NCBI GenBank assembly: GCA_965246905.1
Contig: CBDFFZ010000020.1
Coordinates: forward strand, 1-64,000
Length of the DNA: 64,000 bases
Origin: UBA1952 sp965246905
GTDB lineage: Bacteria; Bacteroidota; Bacteroidia; Chitinophagales; Chitinophagaceae
Direction of reading: 5' to 3'
The position numbers and the translations under genes are program-made. Below the pieces are notes generated by a model that searched no databases, was not told the origin of the DNA, and saw nothing but the letters and a program-made list of their open reading frames with translations. Each line of letters begins with the position of its first letter. Position 1 is the stretch's first letter. Shown here in pieces: positions 5,934 to 13,008 of the stretch.

Positions 5934-6536
5934 CTATCCTTTCAACGCCGCGACAACTGCAGGCTCCAGCCGCTCTGCCCAAACAGCATATTCCTTTCCG
6001 GAAGGGTGCAGGCCATCGCCGGCAAGATATTCTTTATTGGTTCCGTTCTTCCGGGTACTATCTGTAATGTCTATCCAGGCACATTTATGCGCTAAGGCTA
6101 TTTCCCTGGCAGCGTTGTTATAACCGTCAATTTCGTGTGCTATTTTCTGCCGGTCCCTGCCTTCTGCAAAAGGCGTGACGCTCCAATCAGGTATTGATAA
6201 AACAAAAACATGGCGCGGGTGGCCGTTCGCGAATACAATAGCCTGGCTGAGCAGTGAAGTAAATTCTTCCTCATAGTTCTTCAGATCACGGCCGCGGTAT
6301 TGATTATTAACCCCAATGAGCAGCGTTACAAAAGAGAACGTTTCCTGAATGTTATGTTCGCGGATAGCTGCAGCTAACTCGTCCGTTGTCCAGCCCGTTG
6401 TGGCAATGATTACAGGCGCTGCAACTTCAAGGTTTTCTTTGTGCAAGAGTTTAACCGCCTGGTGCGGGAAGTTTTCCGTCATCGGCACCTGTTCGCCGAT
6501 AGTATAGGAATCGCCGAGAGCGAGGTAGGTGTACAT
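5934..6536 (-). CDS. SGNH/GDSL hydrolase family protein
   Basis: The 200-aa protein has the serine-hydrolase blocks in order: ALGDSYTIGE with the nucleophile Ser near residue 10, LIGVNNQYRG (block III Asn) and DGLHPSGKEY with the Asp-His pair. Such enzymes are esterases or lipases. There is no signal peptide, so it is probably cytoplasmic. It sits 11 bp downstream of the aldehyde dehydrogenase and 4 bp upstream of a membrane protein, in an apparent three-gene operon. Confidence 0.88.
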   Translation of the reverse strand: MYTYLALGDSYTIGEQVPMTENFPHQAVKLLHKENLEVAAPVIIATTGWTTDELAAAIREHNIQETFSFVTLLIGVNNQYRGRDLKNYEEEFTSLLSQAIVFANGHPRHVFVLSIPDWSVTPFAEGRDRQKIAHEIDGYNNAAREIALAHKCAWIDITDSTRKNGTNKEYLAGDGLHPSGKEYAVWAERLEPAVVAALKG

Positions 6537-6547
6537 AACAGCTAAAT

Positions 6548-7921
6548 TTAGGAAATAAACACAGTCTTAATAGTAGTAAACTCACGGATGCCGAACGAGC
6601 CCAGCTCCCGGCCATAGCCGCTTTGCTTCATACCGCCAAAGGGCAGGTGCGGATCCGAATGTACCGCGCCGTTTACGAAGCAATTACCCGCTTCGAGCTG
6701 CTCCCGCGCCAGCTTTTCAGCACGTTTGCGGTCTTTGGAGAAAATGGCGCCGCCCAACCCGAAGATGCTGTCGTTAGCAATGCGCATAGCATCCGCCTCG
6801 TTCTTCGCTTCAATAATCGCAGCTACCGGACCAAACAATTCTTCATCGTAAGCAGGCATCCCTTTCTTTACTTTGGTGAGCACGGTTGGCGGATAAAAAG
6901 CTCCGGGCCTTTCCGGGATAATACCGCCGCACAATAGCTTTGCGCCTTTTGCAATGCTTTGCAGCACCTGCTCATGTAAGGCATCACGCAGATCAGTGCG
7001 CGCCATGGGACCAATTTTATTTCCGGTGTTCATGCCATCGCCAAAACTTGCTTTTTCCATTGCTGCCGCCATGAGCTGCTCAAATTCTTTGCGCAGGCTT
7101 TTTACCACCACAAAGCGCTTAGCGGCCACGCAGCTTTGTCCGCTGTTTACAAGCCGTGCATTCGCGCATATTTCCACCGCTTTCTCAAGATCGGCATCTT
7201 CCAGAATTACATAGGCATCGCTGCCGCCTAATTCCAGAACCTGCTTTTTGATATTCCGCGCAGCCACCTCTGCAACTTTACTACCGGCAGCCGTGCTCCC
7301 GGTAAAGGTTACTGCATTTATGGCAGTATGCTCTATCACAGAGGCAACATCTGCCGAAAGCAAAAGAAGTGTGTGAAACAATCCGCTGGGCGCGCCGGAT
7401 TTCTTAACCACAGCCGCAATTGCCAATGCACAGCCGCTTACGTTGGACGCATGTTTCAGCACCATTGCATTGCCGGCCATAAGTATGGGCGCCATACAGC
7501 GGAATACCTGCCAGTATGGAAAATTCCAGGGCATCACGGCCAACACTACGCCCATTGGCTGGTAACTTACATAGCTCTTGCGCGCATCCGTTTCTACCAG
7601 TTCATCCGCCAGATATTTTGCGCCTTCCTTAGCATAAAAATCAAAAGTAACCGCGCATTTTTCTACCTCTGCAAGGCTTTGCTCAATAGGCTTTCCCATT
7701 TCCAGCGTTGCAAGCTCCGCAAGATGCGCTTTGCTTTTTCGTATTTGCTGCGCGATGGATTTGAGGATAACTCCACGCTCTTTAAAGCTCATCTGCCGCC
7801 AGGCGCTGAATGCTTTCCGGGAAGCCTGTAAAGCCTTTTCTAATTGTTCCGGAGAGGTAGCATTGTAGGTAGCAAATTGTGCGCCGGTTGCTGGATTGAT
7901 GGATAGGAATGATTGGATCAT
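6548..7921 (-). CDS. NAD(P)-dependent aldehyde dehydrogenase, succinate-semialdehyde type
   Basis: The 457-aa protein has the aldehyde dehydrogenase fold. MPWNFPYWQVFRCMAPIL is the cofactor-site block, TGSTAAGSKVAEVAARN the Rossmann turn, VLELGGSDAYVIL carries the general-base Glu and NSGQSCVAAKRFVV the nucleophile Cys. The pattern is closest to succinate-semialdehyde dehydrogenases (GabD/YneI-like), which oxidise the semialdehyde to succinate; the exact substrate is inferred. I place the start at the ATG at 7921 (MIQSFLSINPATG). The longer frame to 8158 overlaps the divergent mutase promoter and lacks family-like sequence. Confidence 0.9.
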   Translation of the reverse strand: MIQSFLSINPATGAQFATYNATSPEQLEKALQASRKAFSAWRQMSFKERGVILKSIAQQIRKSKAHLAELATLEMGKPIEQSLAEVEKCAVTFDFYAKEGAKYLADELVETDARKSYVSYQPMGVVLAVMPWNFPYWQVFRCMAPILMAGNAMVLKHASNVSGCALAIAAVVKKSGAPSGLFHTLLLLSADVASVIEHTAINAVTFTGSTAAGSKVAEVAARNIKKQVLELGGSDAYVILEDADLEKAVEICANARLVNSGQSCVAAKRFVVVKSLRKEFEQLMAAAMEKASFGDGMNTGNKIGPMARTDLRDALHEQVLQSIAKGAKLLCGGIIPERPGAFYPPTVLTKVKKGMPAYDEELFGPVAAIIEAKNEADAMRIANDSIFGLGGAIFSKDRKRAEKLAREQLEAGNCFVNGAVHSDPHLPFGGMKQSGYGRELGSFGIREFTTIKTVFIS

Positions 7922-7971
7922 AGTCTTGGAATGGAGGAATAAAATTAAGGAAGCGGGAATTAAACCTATCC

Positions 7972-7979
7972 TAATTTTG
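7972..7979 (+). promoter_or_regulatory. Promoter -7 box of the phosphohexomutase gene
   Basis: TAATTTTG matches TAnnTTTG and lies 26 bp before the ATG at 8006, giving a leader of about 20 nt. Confidence 0.65.
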
Positions 7980-8005
7980 CGACCGTAAAACCATAACCGT
8001 ATAGT

Positions 8006-9415
8006 ATGATCACTGCTGATAAAATAAAGTTTGGGACTGACGGCTGGCGCGCCATTATTGCCCAGGATTTTACCGTTTACAATGTTGCCCGTGTGAGCGA
8101 GGCGCTTGCTAAATGGTTGCTGCAACGCAGCGATAAGCCCAAAGTAGTGATTGGCCATGATTGCCGCTTTGGTGGCGAATTATTTGCAGCCACCGCTGCA
8201 AAGGTGCTCTGCGCAAATGGCATACAGGTATTGCTGGCAAAGGGTTTTGTAAGCACCCCCATGATATCGCTCGGCGTACTAATGCACAAAGCTGATCAGG
8301 GCGTGGTAATTACGGCGTCTCACAATCCGCCTTCCTATAATGGCTATAAGCTGAAAGGCGCTCATGGCGGCCCTTCCAGCCCAATGCATATTGCTGAAGT
8401 GGAAAATTTGATTGCCGAGGAAGTGACGCTCCCAACCGAAGACCTAAGCGCTTATGAAGCTAAAGGGCTGCTTACTTATATTGATCTCGAGCGGGAATAC
8501 ATTGATTATCTGAAAGGAAAATTTGACTTTGAAGCGCTGGATAAGTCGCCCTTTAAAATGGCCTACGACGCCATGTATGGCGCAGGGCAGAACGTGATCA
8601 GAGAACTGCTACCGGGTGCTGTATTGATCCACTGCGAAGACAATCCCGGCTTTAAAGGCCAGGCGCCGGAACCATTAGATAAAAATTTGAAAGAACTGGC
8701 TGCAACCGTAAAAAATACACCGGAGCTAAAGGTGGGCCTTGCAACAGATGGCGATGCAGACCGCATTGGCCTGTATGATGAGGATGGCAATTTTGTGGAT
8801 GCGCACCATATTATCCTGCTGCTGATCCATTATTTGCACAAGTACAAAAAGATGAATGGCAAGGTTGCCATAGCGTTTTCGGTGACCGACCGCGTAAAGA
8901 AAATGTGTGAAGCTTATGGCCTACCGGTAGAAGTAACTGCGATTGGCTTTAAATACATCAGTGAGATCATGGTTAATGAAGATGTGCTGGTTGGCGGTGA
9001 GGAAAGCGGCGGTATTGCGGTGAAGGGTCATATACCGGAGCGCGATGGCATTTATGATGGGCTGGTGCTTTATGAATTCATGACGGTAACCGGCAAAACG
9101 CTGAAGGAGCTGGTGGAGGAGGTATATGATGTGGTTGGCCCGTTTGTGTATGAGCGCGCCGATATGCATATTGATAATGACCTTAAGAATACGATTATTA
9201 AAACGGCCACTTCCGGCGGCTACACAAAAGCATTTGGCAAGTATGGATTTAACCGCACGGAAAATATTGATGGCATGAAGTACCATTTGGATAATGGTGG
9301 CTGGATCATGCTGCGTGCATCGGGTACAGAGCCACTGCTGCGTATTTATGCAGAAGGGAATAGTAAGGAAGAGACCTTGGATATATTAGAGGATGTGAAG
9401 AAAACGATTTTGTGA
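8006..9415 (+). CDS. Alpha-D-phosphohexomutase (phosphoglucomutase/phosphomannomutase family)
   Basis: The 469-aa protein carries all four family signatures: the phosphoserine loop VVITASHNPPSYNGYK, the metal site TDGDADRIG, the sugar-recognition GGEESGG and the phosphate-binding RASGTEPLLRIYAE. It interconverts hexose 1- and 6-phosphates and feeds glycogen, cell-wall or nucleotide-sugar synthesis. The sequence alone does not tell whether glucose, mannose or glucosamine phosphate is preferred, so no symbol is given. It is transcribed divergently from the aldehyde dehydrogenase and followed by the SRP RNA gene. Confidence 0.92.
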   Translation: MITADKIKFGTDGWRAIIAQDFTVYNVARVSEALAKWLLQRSDKPKVVIGHDCRFGGELFAATAAKVLCANGIQVLLAKGFVSTPMISLGVLMHKADQGVVITASHNPPSYNGYKLKGAHGGPSSPMHIAEVENLIAEEVTLPTEDLSAYEAKGLLTYIDLEREYIDYLKGKFDFEALDKSPFKMAYDAMYGAGQNVIRELLPGAVLIHCEDNPGFKGQAPEPLDKNLKELAATVKNTPELKVGLATDGDADRIGLYDEDGNFVDAHHIILLLIHYLHKYKKMNGKVAIAFSVTDRVKKMCEAYGLPVEVTAIGFKYISEIMVNEDVLVGGEESGGIAVKGHIPERDGIYDGLVLYEFMTVTGKTLKELVEEVYDVVGPFVYERADMHIDNDLKNTIIKTATSGGYTKAFGKYGFNRTENIDGMKYHLDNGGWIMLRASGTEPLLRIYAEGNSKEETLDILEDVKKTIL

Positions 9416-9431
9416 TTGCAGAATCCTGCCT

Positions 9432-9439
9432 TACATTTG
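9432..9439 (+). promoter_or_regulatory. Promoter -7 box of the SRP RNA gene
   Basis: TACATTTG fits TAnnTTTG and ends 4 bp before the first base of the SRP RNA stem, as expected for direct transcription of a mature-like 5' end. Confidence 0.7.
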
Positions 9440-9443
9440 CAAC

Positions 9444-9540
9444 CCGGCAGGTCTTATACAACCAGCTCCTACTAATCCCCCAGGGCAGGAATGCAGCAAG
9501 GGCGTGTGGTTGTAGCGGTGTGATGTGAGTAACCTGCCGG
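9444..9540 (+). ncRNA. ffs: Signal recognition particle RNA (small bacterial 4.5S type)
   Basis: About 97 nt fold into one long hairpin whose ends CCGGCAGGT and ACCTGCCGG pair. The apical part contains GGGCAGGAATGCAGCAAGG, the conserved Ffh-binding internal loops and tetraloop region of bacterial SRP RNA. It binds Ffh and FtsY to target nascent membrane proteins. Seven T residues follow directly (9542-9548) as a terminator tail. Confidence 0.9.
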
Positions 9541-9596
9541 ATTTTTTTGCCCTTGATTCAGGGCGCTATTATTACCGCCTACCTCATTTTTTCGGC

Positions 9597-9604
9597 TAAT
9601 TTCG
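9597..9604 (+). promoter_or_regulatory. Probable -7 box of the transaldolase gene
   Basis: TAATTTCG differs by one base from TAnnTTTG and lies 32 bp before the ATG at 9637. Confidence 0.45.
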
Positions 9605-9636
9605 CGCGACTAACTTTCGTAAAACCATTTATAGCA

Positions 9637-10290
9637 ATGAAATTTTTCATCGATACAGCCAACCTCGATCAAATCAAAGAAGCCTACGATATGGGCATCC
9701 TCGATGGTGTAACTACCAACCCTTCCCTCATGGCTAAGGAAGGCATTCGTGGCGAAGATGCTATTGCAAAACACTACCAGACGATCTGCGAGCTTGTGGA
9801 TGGCCCGGTAAGCGCAGAGGTTTTAGGCACTACGTTTAAAGGAATTGTCGAGGAAGGAAAAAAGCTAGCCGCGATCCATAAGAACATTGTAGTGAAGGTA
9901 CCAATGATCAAAGACGGCATCAAGGCAATCAAGTGGTTTACGGATAACGATATTCTTACCAACTGCACGCTGGTATTTTCTGCAGGCCAGGCTATTCTTG
10001 CAGCTAAGGCCGGCGCAACGTTTGTATCACCGTTCATTGGCCGCATCGACGATGGCGGCTGGGATGGCGTGGAGCTCATTGAGCAGATTGTAGGTATTTA
10101 CAATACCCAAGGATATATGACGGAAGTTTTGGCTGCCTCTATCCGCAATCCGTTGCATATTATCAAATGCGCAGAAGCGGGTGCAGATGTTTGTACCTGC
10201 CCGCTTTCTTCTATTACCGGCTTGCTGAAGCACCCACTTACAGACCTCGGATTAGCACAGTTTTTGAAGGACGCAGAAAGCATGCGCTGA
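9637..10290 (+). CDS. Transaldolase-like protein (TalC/fructose-6-phosphate aldolase subfamily)
   Basis: The 217-aa short transaldolase begins MKFFIDTANLDQIKEAYDMG. It has the GVTTNPSLMAKEG block, the Schiff-base lysine in NIVVKVPMIKDGIKAIK and the FVSPFIGRIDDGGWDG and VLAASIRNPLHI blocks. It either transfers dihydroxyacetone units in the pentose phosphate pathway or acts as a fructose-6-phosphate aldolase. In organisms lacking the long TalB this type usually serves as the transaldolase. The ATG at 9637 is chosen because the upstream extension covers the SRP terminator and promoter. A strong terminator follows. Confidence 0.92.
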   Translation: MKFFIDTANLDQIKEAYDMGILDGVTTNPSLMAKEGIRGEDAIAKHYQTICELVDGPVSAEVLGTTFKGIVEEGKKLAAIHKNIVVKVPMIKDGIKAIKWFTDNDILTNCTLVFSAGQAILAAKAGATFVSPFIGRIDDGGWDGVELIEQIVGIYNTQGYMTEVLAASIRNPLHIIKCAEAGADVCTCPLSSITGLLKHPLTDLGLAQFLKDAESMR

Positions 10291-10320
10291 TTTTAATAAA
10301 GCGATTTGCCCCGGCAATAG

Positions 10321-10353
10321 ATAGCCCACGAATTAATTCGTGGGCTATTGTTT
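10321..10353 (+). terminator. Terminator after the transaldolase gene
   Basis: TAGCCCACGAA and its complement form an 11-bp stem through AATT, followed by TTGTTTTT. The sequence right after (TTCCGGCCAAAGCTGG) resembles that at 53649-53664, so the terminator may belong to a dispersed repeat. Confidence 0.8.
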
Positions 10354-10418
10354 TTATTCCGGCCAAAGCTGGGGCTCACAGAAGGGTATTTTATGCTGCA
10401 TCCTTTCAATCGCTCTTT

Positions 10419-10493
10419 GCGTGAGGGATGGCAACGGAAATCCCCGCTTTTTCAGCGGGATTGCAGTGTACAGCCCGGCCCGCAGGGACACGC
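10419..10493 (+). repeat. Dispersed palindromic repeat, copy A
   Basis: It starts GCGTGAGGGATGGCAACGGA, contains a hairpin ATCCCCGCT/AGCGGGAT and ends CAGCCCGGCCCGCAGGG-ACACGCC. The same frame of conserved ends with a variable hairpin core is found in opposite orientation at 29938-30022 and 32629-32737. Confidence 0.65.
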
Positions 10494-10503
10494 CAAAAAA
10501 ACA

Positions 10504-11487
10504 TTATGCCTTTGCCAGTGCGCCTTTCAGCTCATTGATTACCTCAACTTCTGTAGCGTCATTACCATTGAGATCTGCTATGAATACGGAAACCCAATCG
10601 GTAAGGTGGATGAAATAAAATACGCGCTCCCAATAGCTGCTGCCTTTTGAATAGACTTCGATAATATTTGGCGTATATTTTTTGATTACCTTTTTGTTGA
10701 TTTCCATGCGCATCTGCGTCCGCTCATAATCATTGTCATTGCGCAAGAGGAGCACCACTTTATTATCGTCTTTCTGGCGCCAGCCTACAAGCTCATTATG
10801 GTTCATTTCCGGGATGGCATTATGCCAGCATAATATCTTGCCATTTTCATTGAACTGTTGGCGCACACGCACTGCAAGGCCTTCGTAGTTGGCGGCGGTG
10901 TAGATAATAGGTAATTTTCCATTGAGCTTTTGAGCAATAGCTTTCGCTCTTTTCTGAATGTCTTTTGTTTCCGCTTTCAGCAGATCGATGGCAGCCTGTA
11001 TATCCGGCTCAAATTTATCCTTCAGGAGCTTATAGCGGCGAAGAACGGTAAGTATCTGCACGATAGCATAGCCAATACAGGCGCGAGGCGGCATACCTGC
11101 CGGCACTAGGATACAATCCAGCCCGCGCTTCTCTGCAATAGCAGCAACCTCACCGCCGGATGTTATGACCACAACCTGCGCTTTGGCTTTGATCGCTCCT
11201 TTCATGGATTCGAGTGTCTCCTCGGTATTACCGGAATAAGAGCAGACAATTACGAGGGTATCGCTGCTTACGAATTTCGGCAGCGCATAATCCTTATTTA
11301 CGGTAAAGGGAATCCTGAGCTTATCGGCAACAAAGTTCTGAACGATGGAGCCGCCTATACCGCTGCCACCGAGGCCGGTGAGCACTATATTGGCAATAGG
11401 AGCCGCAGCATTTTTAAACTTATAACTTTGGGATATCTGCAGTGCTTCTTCCAGCTGTTGCGGGAAATTCCGTATCAATTCTTTCAT
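10504..11487 (-). CDS. Bifunctional phosphoglucose/phosphomannose isomerase
   Basis: The 327-aa protein has an N-terminal SIS sugar-isomerase domain (VLTGLGGSGIGGSIVQNF, VIVCSYSGNTEETLESMK and VVITSGGEVA). The PGI/PMI C-terminal domain follows, with QFNENGKILCWHNAIPEMNH carrying the catalytic Glu/His region. It interconverts glucose-6-P, fructose-6-P and mannose-6-P. Together with the mutase and transaldolase nearby it completes a sugar-phosphate group. It is transcribed divergently from yraN with a 14-bp gap, so the two promoters overlap the coding starts. Confidence 0.9.
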   Translation of the reverse strand: MKELIRNFPQQLEEALQISQSYKFKNAAAPIANIVLTGLGGSGIGGSIVQNFVADKLRIPFTVNKDYALPKFVSSDTLVIVCSYSGNTEETLESMKGAIKAKAQVVVITSGGEVAAIAEKRGLDCILVPAGMPPRACIGYAIVQILTVLRRYKLLKDKFEPDIQAAIDLLKAETKDIQKRAKAIAQKLNGKLPIIYTAANYEGLAVRVRQQFNENGKILCWHNAIPEMNHNELVGWRQKDDNKVVLLLRNDNDYERTQMRMEINKKVIKKYTPNIIEVYSKGSSYWERVFYFIHLTDWVSVFIADLNGNDATEVEVINELKGALAKA

Positions 11488-11501
11488 CCGTAAATTTTTC
11501 G

Positions 11502-11858
11502 ATGGCCAAACATAATGAAACAGGGTTAAAAGGCGAACTGATAGCGGGAGATTTTTTGGAAAAGAAAGGTTATAATATTCTTGAGCGCAATTGGCGCTAC
11601 GGCCACAAGGAAGTAGATCTCATAATGAGCTATGATGGCTGGCTGATTTTTGGGGAGGTAAAAACCAGGCGTGGTTTTGGTTTTGGATTCCCGGAAGAAG
11701 CCGTTACAATGGGCAAGCAGGATTTTCTGCGCAAGGCTGCGGAGGCTTATTTTGAGCGATATCCGGGCTATGAAAAAGTGCGTTTTGATGTGCTGAGCAT
11801 TGTGCTTGGCGATAAGGACGAAATTGTGGAGCTCCTGCATCTTGAGGATGCTTTTTGA
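11502..11858 (+). CDS. UPF0102/YraN family endonuclease-fold protein
   Basis: The 118-aa protein has the YraN layout of a Holliday-junction-resolvase-like nuclease fold: GLKGELIAGDFLEKKGYNIL, NWRYGHKEVDLIM, then IFGEVKTRRGFGFG carrying the E-x-K pair. The function of the family is not established. The ATG at 11502 gives the canonical N-terminus MAKHNETGLKGE; the longer frame to 11442 runs into the divergent isomerase gene. Confidence 0.88.
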   Translation: MAKHNETGLKGELIAGDFLEKKGYNILERNWRYGHKEVDLIMSYDGWLIFGEVKTRRGFGFGFPEEAVTMGKQDFLRKAAEAYFERYPGYEKVRFDVLSIVLGDKDEIVELLHLEDAF

Positions 11859-11930
11859 GCTTCTCCGGCACATAGCAGATTACCGTAGCTGTTTTGGGTG
11901 CGTTTGTTCACTTGTGGCACAAGCCAAACA

Positions 11931-11963
11931 GGAACGCCGCGCTGATGGCGCGGCGTTCCTGTT
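11931..11963. terminator. GC-rich hairpin ending the secE-nusG operon
   Basis: AGGAACGCCGCGC and GGCGCGGCGTTCCT form a long stem with a 4-5 base loop, immediately downstream of nusG. The T-tracts on both sides are short (TGTTTGG on the minus strand), so it may act bidirectionally between nusG and yraN. Confidence 0.65.
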
Positions 11964-11982
11964 AATAAAAATTGTATGGGCT

Positions 11983-12570
11983 TCAGGCAATTTTTTCTAC
12001 CTGCATATAATTCAGCTCTACCGGAGTAGCCCGGCCAAAGATCTTCACCATTACTTTCAGCTTCTTCTTTTCATCATTTACTTCTTCAACAGTGCCGTTA
12101 AAATCGTTGAACGGACCATCGACGATCTTGACTGTTTCGCCCATAATGTAAGGCTCAGCGAGACCAATGCCCTGCTCTGCCACATCATCCATATTGCCAA
12201 ACATTTTGGATACTTCTGTTTTGCGTAATGGAGTAGGATTCTCTTTGCCCAGGAAGTGGATCACGTTCGTGACGCTGGTAATTGTCTGGAGCATTGTATC
12301 ATTCAGCTTATCTGTAGCCTCGAGCATCAGGTAGCCGGGGTAGGAGATCTTCTCGCGCAATACTTTTTTGCCTGCCTGTACTTTGAAAACTTTTTCAGAC
12401 GGGCAAAGCACCTGCATAATTACATCAGACCAGCCGCTGAGGCGAATTTCTTTATCAAGATGCTCTTTTATCTTGCGCTCTTTACCACTTACCACACGCA
12501 GCACATACCATTTGGTATCCTGAGTTGGCCCGGCCGGGGGAGGTGTGGGTGTTGTTATTTGCTCACTCAT
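11983..12570 (-). CDS. nusG: Transcription termination/antitermination protein NusG
   Basis: The 195-aa protein starts with a proline/threonine-rich tail of about 18 residues, then the NGN domain (WYVLRVVSGKERKIKEHLDK and YPGYLMLEATDKLND). The KOW domain follows (GETVKIVDGPFNDFNGTVEE and KKLKVMVKIFGRATPVELNY). It binds RNA polymerase to modulate elongation, Rho termination and coupling to ribosomes. It follows secE by 13 bp. The usual next genes rplK-rplA-rplJ-rplL are not downstream here. Confidence 0.95.
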   Translation of the reverse strand: MSEQITTPTPPPAGPTQDTKWYVLRVVSGKERKIKEHLDKEIRLSGWSDVIMQVLCPSEKVFKVQAGKKVLREKISYPGYLMLEATDKLNDTMLQTITSVTNVIHFLGKENPTPLRKTEVSKMFGNMDDVAEQGIGLAEPYIMGETVKIVDGPFNDFNGTVEEVNDEKKKLKVMVKIFGRATPVELNYMQVEKIA

Positions 12571-12583
12571 ATAGATGGGTGGG

Positions 12584-12784
12584 TTACAGGCCCTGCATGC
12601 GTTTGTAGATGAAGGTGAGTACCTGATCCGATACCAGATCCATCCCGAAGATGATAGCAGTGATTACCAGGAGGGCTACCAGTACGATGAGGGTAGTTTG
12701 CTGCAGCTCGTCCCAGGTGGGCCAGCTTACCTTATGTACGAGTTCGTCGTAGGCTTCCTGTATGTAATTTCCGATGTTGCTCAT
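12584..12784 (-). CDS. secE: Preprotein translocase subunit SecE
   Basis: The 66-aa single-span protein has the short SecE pattern: an amphipathic helix IQEAYDELVHKVSWPTWDEL followed by the membrane span TLIVLVALLVITAIIFGMDL. It stabilises SecY in the inner membrane. It lies between tRNA-Trp and nusG, the conserved Bacteroidota order. Confidence 0.95.
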   Translation of the reverse strand: MSNIGNYIQEAYDELVHKVSWPTWDELQQTTLIVLVALLVITAIIFGMDLVSDQVLTFIYKRMQGL

Positions 12785-12840
12785 TGTTCTTAATTAGCCG
12801 GTTAGCTAAAGGATGATTAGCTGATTCCTTTAAAAGTAGC

Positions 12841-12911
12841 ACGGGCACTAGGATTCGAACCCAGATCAAAGGTTTTGGAGACCTCTATACTAACCGTTGT
12901 ACTATGCCCGT
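12841..12911 (-). tRNA. tRNA-Trp (CCA anticodon)
   Basis: On the minus strand ACGGGCA and TGCCCGT form the acceptor stem. The anticodon arm reads GGTCTCCAAAACC with anticodon CCA, and the T-arm contains GGTTCGAATCC. The 3' CCA is not encoded (discriminator G, then CTAC). It precedes secE-nusG by about 55 bp, the common arrangement. Confidence 0.95.
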
Positions 12912-13008
12912 ATTTCCGTCAAATTAAAAAGCCAAAAAAGCAGAAACCTTTTTGACCTTTATTGACCGGATGGCAAATGTAGGAAAACTTTCTTAAAAAG
13001 AGCGCTCG

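Noticed and set aside
7922..8158. N-terminal extension of the aldehyde dehydrogenase
   Set aside because: It overlaps the divergent mutase gene and promoter and does not resemble the family; the ATG at 7921 gives a normal-length enzyme.
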